Assembly: GCA_000151295.1 (NCBI GenBank)
Contig: GG745356.1
Coordinates: forward strand, 650,108 to 714,107
Reading direction: 5' to 3'
Origin: Allomyces macrogynus ATCC 38327
Taxonomy: Eukaryota; Blastocladiomycota; Blastocladiomycetes; Blastocladiales; Blastocladiaceae
DNA length: 64,000 nt
Positions 56,380-64,000 of the stretch are shown piece by piece. The notes under the pieces are model-generated. The model ran no database searches and was not told the origin of the DNA. It saw nothing but the letters and a program-made list of their open reading frames with translations. How positions within the stretch are numbered: position 1 is the stretch's first letter; each line of letters opens with the position of its first letter. Made by a program: the position numbers and the translations under genes.

Positions 56380-57696
56380 ATGACTACGCTGCACGAGTTC
56401 TTGCAGGGCCACACGGCCTACGATATTCTGCCCGTCTCGCTTAAGGTAGTCGCCATTGACGCGCAATTGCCGCTGCGCAAGGCGGTTGCCGCGCTCTTGC
56501 AAAACGGTGGGTTTGGCCCCTCACGCACCATGCTTGACTGCTTCGATGCCATCCATTGTCGTGACCAATTGCTCGCTCTCCTTGCCGTAGGCCTGGTCGC
56601 GGCACCGCTATGGAATTCGGAAACGCAGTCCTTTGCCGGCCTCTTGACCGTGACCGACCTGCTGCACCTGATCCTGCACTTCACCGATGAGACGCAAGAA
56701 CCGTCCATCGAGGGCGTTGTCGACGAGATTGACCATTTGACCGTCGAGGACCTGAGGCGTATGTTGCTCTCCACCGTCTTTCTCGTTGGCCACAGCCAAC
56801 CAATCAAGCGCCTCCATCCTTAGACATTCGCGAGTCGCACGTCGGCCTGAGCCCGATCCAAATCCACCCGATGCACACGCTCTTCGACGCGACGCACGCG
56901 ATGCTCCAGTGCCACCTGCACCACGTGCCGCTGATCGACGTGGATTCGTGCTCGGGCCAGGATACGATCGTTTCGGTGCTTTCGGGGTTCAAGATTCTCA
57001 AGTTTTTGGCGTGCAACGTGCGTTAGTTCCTTCATGCCATGGCCGTTCTCCATGTCGCAACGTCGCGACTGTGTTCTCTCTCATTACCGCTGCGCTCACC
57101 ACACTTCCCCCCCCCCCCCCCCCCTCTCCGATAGTGCCCGATGGTGCGCACCTTGACCGGCACGATTGGCGAGCTCGGGATTGGCACCTACACCCAGATC
57201 CAAACGGTGACGCCAGCGTCGATGACCATGGACGCCGTCCGGATCCTCGCAGACGCGTGTATTTCAGCTGTGCCCGTCGTCGACGCCGACGGGAAATTGC
57301 TAGACATGTTGACGGAAACCGACGTTCTGGTACGCCCCCTCCTCCACCCTCTCGCGCGCGCGGTTGGCGACCCTTGGCTGGTCGCGCAATGGTCTGCCAT
57401 CCGTTTCTCTGACTCCTCTCCGCGCAAATCGCCCCAACTAGCTCTCCGTGCGCGACTTCCCCGCCATCTCCGTATGGACGACTGTCGCCGAAGCGCTCAT
57501 GAGACGGTCGATTGACGTCGAGCCCGTGCACACGTGCCGTAAGACGGATACCGTCGCCAACTTGTTTGCCGCGATTCAGCGCGGGCCCAAAGTCGCGCGG
57601 TTTGTCGTCGTCGACGAGAACAATAAGGTGGAAGGGATCGTCTCGCTTGGGGATTTGCTCGGATTTGTCACGTCGAGGACCAGCAGTAGTGGATGA
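56380..57696 (+). CDS. SNF4: AMP-activated protein kinase gamma subunit (Snf4-like)
   Basis: Nucleotide-sensing regulatory subunit of the SNF1/AMPK heterotrimer. Exons 56380-56506, 56591-56758, 56824-57017, 57135-57329 and 57442-57696; 312 residues with four CBS motifs. CBS1: AYDILPVSLKVVAIDAQLPL and FAGLLTVTDLLHLILHF. CBS2: IQIHPMHTLFDATHAMLQCH and FKILKFLA. CBS3: GELGIGTYTQIQTVTPASMT with DACISAVPVVDADGKLLDML. CBS4: VANLFAAIQRGPKVARFVVV and VEGIVSLGDLLGFVTS. Linker TGTIGELGIGTY is typical of gamma subunits. Intron 1 (84 nt) is a multiple of three and has no stop, so retention would add 28 residues. Intron 3 contains 18 consecutive C (57107-57124). The start could lie further upstream. Confidence 0.92.
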
Positions 57697-59765
57697 ACAT
57701 GGGTCCGGTTTCGGGATATTTGTTGGTAGTGGAGTCGGCGTCTGGGTCGAGATCGGGTCAGGAGCATAGCTGAAAGCAAGGAAGACGCGGGCACGGCGCA
57801 GAAGTGGGAACGAGGTCTGGGACCGCCGTGTCGAGAGTCGTCAACTCGTGTTGCGGTTTGAGGAGAAGGGTTTGCGTCTTCCTCAGCGACGAACTTCGGA
57901 CGAGCGTTGCCAGCACACTGGTTCAGGAACGTCGTGCTGGTACAAGAACGTCATGCTGGTCCGGGAACGTCGCACCTGCACGGAAGCCGTCGCATGCACT
58001 GGCGCGTAGCGCTGGTCCGCTAGGGAGCGTCACCGACACAGCCACGTCGCGCGCCAGCCTGGAACCGTCGCCACTCTGCCGCCACTGCAGGAACGGCAGC
58101 GCGACCAAAGCAGGGTGGTGGAGATCATTGAAAGCAACCCATTGCGCAACCAAACCATGCAAATCAGACCATCGACCGCGCCCACGCGCGTGGGTTCGAT
58201 CCGATCCGTGTTGGGAGCTCAAGACCAGGGGACAAGACCGAAAAGAACAGCGCCGGGTTTACCCAAACAACGTTGTCGTGCTTGTGTAGGGCCATGCGAA
58301 GAGAACACCCGGAGGCGGCCGCGGTGGCCAACAGGGACGTAAAACATCATTGGACGCGCCAGGATAAATTGGCTACGCCCCCGTCGGCCGTGCGGCACCG
58401 CTTTCGGCTCGAGAACTGCCGGGCGTCGCCACAAACAGCGACGATGGCGTGTTTTTTGAGCGTTCGCGCATCCGGTAAAAGGGATCCAATAATTGCTCCG
58501 GGTTGGTGCTGGGGCAGCACACCCAGTCACGGTGCGTCACAGCCAGCGCTCTCTTTGCGTGTGGTTCTCGCATGTGACGGATGGAGAGCGTGGAATGGGT
58601 CCGCGTGGATCGCGCGACACGGCCACGGCCAAGGGGGAGGGACGACCGGTTGATCCACGACCTGATCAAACTGTCCCGCGCGGCGTCCCGCAAGTTCCTG
58701 CTGGCGCGTCTCGGTCGGCCTTTGTTTCAATTTCATTTCATCCTTCGCGCATCGAGACTTTGGGCTGGGAAAAGTCTCTGAAGATTGTCCTCGAGGCTCG
58801 AGGGTCGCAAAGGAGGCGCAGGCAGCATGCTAAGTCGCTTGCCGCCTTTGCATGGCCCCATGACCGGCGCTACCTGGCGCAAACTTCGGCTTCTCTTCAA
58901 GCCTTGGCCAATGCACGAACCCATGACAAGATATTGTGCATCCGGTGCTTGTACCGCCGTTGACGGCAACTCTCTGGTGCAGGCCAGCCCTGCGTTCACG
59001 GATTGTTCTCCATTTGAGCAGTTCGTGTGCGCCGCCTTTTCATTTCCAGCGCCATCTCCTTCTAACCCAAACCGTCCCCGCTGCACCAACCAACGCTGCC
59101 CGACGGGTGATGTGCAGACGAAGAACCCGCCGGCAACCATGCCGTAGTCTGCGTCATTGATCTCGAACGTCTCGACCCTCGAGTTCACCCGCCGCGCGCC
59201 GGTCGCTTGCCGTTGTTGGGGATCTTCCCGACGCACGAGCAATTCTCCACCAAACAGACGCACGCGCTGCCAAGCAAGATTTGCATGGTCGGCACCAGCG
59301 GCTGGCAGCTGGAACCAGAGGGCCCTCTCCGCTCCATACACAGGAGCGGCGCGCGCCGTGGTTCCCCTTAACCGACTCAAGCGCCAGCGGGCGCGCGCGC
59401 CTGGCGCCTGGCGCACGCCTGGCGGGCAGGGCTCCGAGAAAGTTGTTTGCGTCGCGCAATCCGCTGGGCTCTGGCCTTTGTTGTCGTCGAGTGTGCCCGA
59501 ACCGAGCCAGCCATATGGTGATGTTTGCCAATCCCGTGTCCGGACTCGGGTCCCGCGGACGCGCACGTCGCCCATGGCGCGGCCTTCAAAAGGCTCGCCC
59601 TCCCCCCGCGCGTCCGATTCAATCTCCCTCCACGCTTCCCTCTCGTGGATCAGTTGCATCAACCTTGTCTCTTGTGTAACCTGGGTCGATCTGTGATCGT
59701 ACTCTTCCTCGACTTCCCCCGCACTTGACCGACCAACGAACCGGTCCACCACCGACACGAACACG
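57697..59765. other. 2.1-kb intergenic region, no gene supported
   Basis: The longest gene-free stretch. About 57915-58080 holds degenerate copies of a unit of roughly 20 bp resembling GGAACGTCGTGCTGGT. A minus-strand frame of 357 codons (58733-59806) overlaps the POT start codon; only a short part (about RVETFEINDADYGMVAGGFF) looks protein-like, so I leave it unannotated. Confidence 0.5.
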
Positions 59766-62055
59766 ATGGGCGCCCTCGCTGCACCGAACGAGGTGAAAAA
59801 CGGCACGACCGATGCCGTACGTTTGCCACCGTCGCCGCCGCTCGCTCGATCCGCGGTCGTCTAGCGTTCCTTTCTCATGCGCACATGCGCTCACCGCGTC
59901 ATCTCGCTCTTTGACCAGGAAATGGCCGGTATGACCAAGAAGCAGATTGCCGCGATGGAACGCAACCGCCGCATCGACGCTGAGCTCGACGAGCAGCTCG
60001 CCAAGAACCCGGACGCCATGCCGCGCGCAGTGTGGTTCATTCTGCCCAACGAGTTTGGCGAGCGATTCTGCTTTTACGGTCTCAAGGCGTTCCTGTTCCG
60101 TTACCTCATGTGCGTTTGTTCGTGCTCGCTCACGCCAGCGATTAACAAGCGGAACTTGCTGCTGACGCGCGATCCCTTTCGTGATTTCCCACAGCTACAT
60201 TGGCAACAGCGAAGTCTCGGCCAAGACCATGACGCACACGTGGCAGATGGTCACCTACTTCTGCCCGCTGTTCGGTGCCGCGATTTGCGATTCGGTACGC
60301 TCCGCGCGATTTCTGTTCACGGCCACCGTTTGCATGGTGCATCACATCATCTGACGCTCTTCTCTCCTCGTGTGTTTCGCTAGTACCTCGGCAAGTACCG
60401 CACGATCGTGTGGCTCTCGCTCCTTTACCTTATCGGCAACATTGTCTTGACCGTGACGAGTATCCCGGCGCTGCGGTCCAACTGGACGGTCCTGCTCGGT
60501 CTCTACCTGATCGGTTTCGGTACCGGCGGTATCAAGCCGTGCGTCTCGCCGCTCGGCGGTGACCAGTTCCGCCCGACGCAGCAGAACGCGATTCGCCGCT
60601 TCTTCTCGCTCTTCTACCTGAGTATCAACGCCGGCTCGTACGTGATTTCCAATCGATTGATGCTGAAATTTTGCCGTGGATCAACGCTGACTTGCGTGTT
60701 TTCGTAATCAGGGTCCTCTCGGGTTTCATTGCCCCACAGGTCAAGGATGGTTTCGGCTGCTTTGGCGACGAGATCAAGTCGGAAGACCCGAGCATTCCGT
60801 CGCAGCCCATGTGCTACTTTGCCGGGTACGCTTTAATCGATTGCCTTGAACTTTGCCGAAGCCGTGAGTGCTTTCGATGCGTCTAAACCGGCCCTAACGA
60901 CGCACTCGCCTCACTCCATAGTTACATGCTCCCGACCGTCGTCTTTGCGATCGCGACGGCCGTCTTCATCTTTGGCCACAACCATTACAAGCTCGTGCCG
61001 CCGGCCGGCGATTTTGTGCCCGGCCACATGTTCTTTGCGATCATCGATACCGTCAAGAACTACTTTTCCGCGTCGGCCGAGGAGAAGGCCAAGCACTCGT
61101 TCTGGTCGTTTGGTGCTGCGCGGTACGGCAAGCAGTTTGCCGAGGACACGGGCGAGTTTATGCGCATGCTCTTGATGGTCTTCCCTTTCTCGTTTGTGTG
61201 GATGGTCTACGAGCAGCAGTCGACTGAGTGGTCCGACCAGTACGACCAGATGGACACGTACTGGGGCTCGGGTGCGTCCTTCTCCACCCCGTTTCTGTTT
61301 CTGGTTCTGTGCCACGATACGATGCACTGATGGAATATGCTTTCTCCGATAGTTCGCCTCTCGCCCGAGGTCTGGATCGCGATCGTCAACCCGGTGCTCG
61401 TCGTCATTCTCGTCTACGTCCTGTCGACGTGGGTCTACCCGTTCATTGAGCGCCGTGGCGTCGCCGTGACCCCGCTGCGCCGCATGTCGATTGGTGCGTG
61501 TCTTGCTGCTGCTATTGATTCACGCGTTGGCGCTTGAGCGCATCCCAAACCGCTGCTTTGACTCCCAACTGACCCGAATTCCGCGCTTTTTCAATAGGTG
61601 GCATCCTTGTCGCTCTCGGTTTCCTTATCTCGGCGTTCCTGCAGTACGAGGTGCACTCGAACTACCAGGGCACCAAGGACAAGAACGGTCTGACACTCCC
61701 CGAGTCGTGCAAGGGCAAGTGCCTGCACGGCAGTTGGCAGCTGCCGCAATGGGTGATTCTGTCGCTCGGCGAATCGCTCTTCTCGCCGACGGGCTCGGAA
61801 TTCGCCTACACGCAGGTCGCCGAGTCGATGCGCGCCTTCTCGACGTCGTTCTGGCTGCTCATGGTCTCGCTCGGCGATTTCTACGTGGTTGCGGTCGAGT
61901 CTGGGCTCAAGGGCCAAGAATGGGCTGAGGGCAAGAACGCGCCCAACAAGTACTTCCTCTACACGGGGATCAGTCTTCTCGCCAACGTGTGGTTCATTTT
62001 CATGGCACGCAATTACAAGTACCGGCCGGGGTCGATGACGACGCTGGAGAAGTAG
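59766..62055 (+). CDS. proton-dependent oligopeptide transporter (POT/PTR2, SLC15 family)
   Basis: H+/di- and tripeptide symporter of the plasma membrane. Eight exons: 59766-59816, 59919-60109, 60195-60294, 60384-60637, 60712-60825, 60922-61271, 61353-61493 and 61598-62055; 552 residues. The POT signature NEFGERFCFYGLKAFLFRYL (an ExxER proton-coupling motif in helix 1) is intact, as is the second signature GTGGIKPCVSPLGGDQF with FSLFYLSINAGS. Further membrane helices: IVWLSLLYLIGNIVLTVTSI, YMLPTVVFAIATAVFIFG, MLLMVFPFSFVWMVY, AIVNPVLVVILVYVLSTWV, GGILVALGFLISAFLQ, AFSTSFWLLMVSLGDFYVV and YTGISLLANVWFIFMA. The C-terminus is short. The best size match is with animal/fungal SLC15-like forms. It ends 275 bp before the inverted repeat arm B. 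Confidence 0.93.
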
Positions 62056-62180
62056 AGTGGGCTTGTCGTGCATCCGTTGAGTCGAGCCGGTTGCGATGCG
62101 TGTTGATATTTTGATTTTGTCGGGTGTGGTATGGGTGGACAAGATTGTCCTGTGCTCCTAGTATAATATACATGCTTTCG

Positions 62181-62206
62181 TTTTTTTTTTTTTTTTTTTT
62201 TTTTTT
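62181..62206 (+). repeat. 26-T homopolymer
   Basis: An unbroken run of 26 T between the POT gene and the start of inverted-repeat arm B at 62330. It may be a weak point for assembly or a mark of an inserted poly(A) on the opposite strand. Confidence 0.95.
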
Positions 62207-62367
62207 GAAACGGTGTTCTTTTGCTTCCCAATGCGCATAGATCAGGTCTTGTCCATGATGTTGGACGAATTCTCCACTTGTCATGGTTTGGTTCGTCGCG
62301 TGCGGACGGATCTCGTCCGCCCTTTGAGGCCACTGATTCTGATCACTTTGACGCGCGCATCTATCAG

Positions 62368-63412
62368 CTGGGTTTGACAAGCTCGAAAAGCTGCAGCTCA
62401 AGGCGCTCTGCGACAACCTCGACCGCTTCCACCTGGTACTTATTGGCGCGATTCGACTGGGCGTGTGCGATTCATCAAGGGAATGGATCGCTGACTCTTC
62501 CGTCGACCATCTTCCGCGACAGATGACCTACGACTTTCACGGCGCATGGGACGGGATCACCAACCACCAGGCGCACTTCTACGACAAGACGCCGGGCGCC
62601 ACGGGCCCGCAGTACGAGATCACGTCGGCGCTGCAGCGCGTGCTCGACGCCGGGTGCGCGCCGTCCAAGATCATCATGGGCGTGCCGTTTTACGGCCGCG
62701 TCGAGACGGGCGTGTCGCCCGGCCCCGACGCCAACAAGCCAGGCCTCTACCAGCCGCACACGGGTATGTGGATGATGTTTTGCCTATTACGCGCGCGCCC
62801 ACGCTTCCAACTTCCCGTGTTCGTCGCGCTCACGAAACCTCCCCACTTGCTGTCATTTCTTCAGGTGCCTCCGGCAAGGAGGGCGTCATGCCCTACCGCC
62901 AGATTGTGACCGACGATTCGTTCAAGTCGTTCTGGGACAATGACGCCAAGGCGTCGTTTGCCTACTCGGCGAGCAAGAAGCTGTTTGCCTCGTACGACAC
63001 GACGCAGGCCGTCAACCTCAAGATCGACTACATCAACCAAAAGCAGCTTGGCGGCGGCATGTTTTGGCTCATGGGCCAAGACGACGTCAACAACACGCTG
63101 CTCAACACGCTCTCGGTCGGGTTGCGCAAGGGCCAGAAGGCAAACTTGTTGCCGTCGTCGTTCTTGCCCGCCACGATCCTGAGCTCAAAGAACGTGACAG
63201 TCTCATCAGTGACAGCGACGCAGCGCGCCAACACCACCGTCATTTCGTCGGCGAGCACGACGAGCGCTGCTGCGCGCAACGTGACGATGGGCGCCGCCAC
63301 CAAGATGCCCGCTTCAACCACGCTGCTTGCGCCGGCCACGACCAGCGCTGCTTCCACCTCGACGCGCAGGACTCCCGGGTTGACGATCGCTCGACCTGCC
63401 GCTTCCGTCTAG
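62368..63412 (+). pseudogene. 3' fragment of the LysM-GH18 chitinase gene (exons 12-14 only)
   Basis: Exact copy of the last three chitinase exons: 62368-62435, 62523-62763 and 62865-63412, with their introns. The copy starts inside intron 11, so it lacks signal peptide, LysM repeats and the catalytic DGVDIDWE. It keeps MTYDFHGAWD, the substrate-pocket MFWLMGQDD and the Ser/Thr tail. No promoter or start context is present upstream; the fragment follows the POT terminator region in the same orientation. Perfect identity implies a very recent event or an assembly artefact. Confidence 0.9.
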
Positions 63413-63713
63413 ACCTTCTTGGTTTGCAGATGTTGGATTTTTGTGAGTAGATTCAAGAAGACGTGTTGCCGGTCCGCTGTCACCAATGCGTTGACGTGTT
63501 AGCCGACCGTGTGTTCATTTGGACTGGGAAAACCAGGTTTTGTGAACTAGGTCGCGACTGTGACGAGCAGTGGCGTTGGAGGGCGTTGGAGGGCGTAGGA
63601 GGGCCGCCTTCGAGAAAGATCAGAAACATAATTGGTCCCGTTCACCAACCAGTCCACACTATCCGACGACGAAACTCTCTCCGACGAGTATTGTGCTTTC
63701 CACGTCCAGCGCC

Positions 63714-63770
63714 CTTGCCCTGGCCAGGGCTGCCTTGCATCAAGAAGGTGAGGCCGCGACCCTTGACCTG
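63714..63770 (-). pseudogene. Walker-A relic of the AAA ATPase family (copy in arm B)
   Basis: Inverted duplicate of the relic at 20550-20606 (minus strand here), carried along in the repeat; same Thr-to-Gly change. Confidence 0.75.
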
Positions 63771-64000
63771 GGGGGTTTCTTTGCTCAAAGCAGTCAAAGC
63801 ACAGGCCAGCAGGGATTATGAACACACAAGCGTCGTGGGAGTTTGTCGCTGTGTCACGCTGATTTTATAAAACGTCAGAGCGCCACTCGCTGATGCCCGC
63901 TAATACTTTTGAGCCCGTAAAAGTTTGTGAAACCGCCTTGGCGACTTTTGAAGACCAGTTGAATGATGAGGTGCCCAACAGTTTTGCTCGACGAAGCTGC

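Larger units (their letters stand above)
62330..64000. repeat. inverted repeat arm B (continues past the window), mirror of 20320-21990
   Basis: Begins abruptly at CCACTGATTCTG. To its left the sequence (GCCCTTTGAGG) is unrelated to the chitinase intron found in arm A. From there to the last base of the window it is the reverse complement of arm A, with no difference found in the regions compared. The right end is not reached. Confidence 0.95.

Noticed and set aside
58180..58215. tRNA-like B box (GGTTCGATCC)
   Set aside because: No pairing T-stem, no A box at the right distance and no acceptor stem. No convincing tRNA or rRNA was found elsewhere by eye.
58733..59806. 357-codon minus-strand frame overlapping the POT start
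   Set aside because: Long by chance in GC-rich DNA; only about 20 residues look plausible and it runs through the first exon of a well-supported gene.
60826..60921. Extra small exon with a GTGAGT donor inside POT intron 5
   Set aside because: It would need an 18-bp intron on its left or the wrong phase on its right; the simple 96-bp intron keeps the conserved frame.
1..64000. CRISPR arrays, bacterial operons, viral or toxin genes
   Set aside because: The window is intron-rich eukaryotic DNA; no regularly spaced repeats, no viral hallmark genes and no toxin-like genes were seen.

Overview
This is nuclear DNA of a GC-rich, gene-dense fungus. Introns are numerous and short (about 60-150 bp). 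Donors are mostly GTACGT, GTATGT or GTGCGT, acceptors TAG or CAG, and a CTGAC/CTAAC-like branch site is often visible. A secreted LysM-GH18 chitinase, a two-gene set of fungal-type AAA ATPases and Sec65/SRP19-, Cwc2-, Mdm35- and Snf4-type proteins fit a fungus. The base composition and gene styles suggest an early-diverging zoosporic lineage (Blastocladiomycota or a chytrid), but that placement is inference. A 100-N gap, two apparent frameshifts and an 89-bp tandem duplication show it is a draft assembly.

Layout. 1-3.2 kb: 3'-truncated WDR59/Mtc5-type GATOR2 (SEACAT) gene (-), then a PDAP1/PP28 gene (+). 5.0-18.7 kb: accessory block with two paralogous DUF7025-like AAA ATPase genes, both with TATA boxes; between them lie a decayed gene, a stand-alone thioester-reductase-like gene with two frameshifts and a DUF4140/DUF4139 protein. 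19.0-27.1 kb: a three-helix membrane protein (-) and a 14-exon gene for a 1,698-residue secreted chitinase with ten LysM repeats plus one divergent repeat (-). 27.7-46 kb: housekeeping cluster of NOP14 (-), proteasome beta3 (+), Mdm35/TRIAP1 (-), eIF2-gamma (-), a kinesin with a giant coiled-coil tail (+), cyclophilin E (-) and DCN1 (+). 46.4-50.8 kb: low-complexity nuclear-looking protein with the gap (-). 51.2-57.7 kb: CWC2 (+), SRP19 (-), complex I 30-kDa subunit (+), AMPK gamma (+). 59.8-62.1 kb: POT peptide transporter (+).

The most striking structure is a pair of inverted copies. Positions 20320-21990 reappear, reversed and apparently identical, at 62330-64000, where the window ends. 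The breakpoint lies inside chitinase intron 11, so the second copy is a promoterless fragment carrying only the last three chitinase exons. The repeat also carries a small Walker-A relic of the AAA family.

The genes do not form one pathway. TOR control (WDR59), energy sensing (AMPK gamma), translation (eIF2-gamma), ribosome assembly (NOP14), neddylation (DCN1), proteasome, SRP and splicing genes are ordinary eukaryotic neighbours, often in divergent pairs with 300-600 bp between start codons. All exon models were spliced by hand and the reading frame was checked across every junction.
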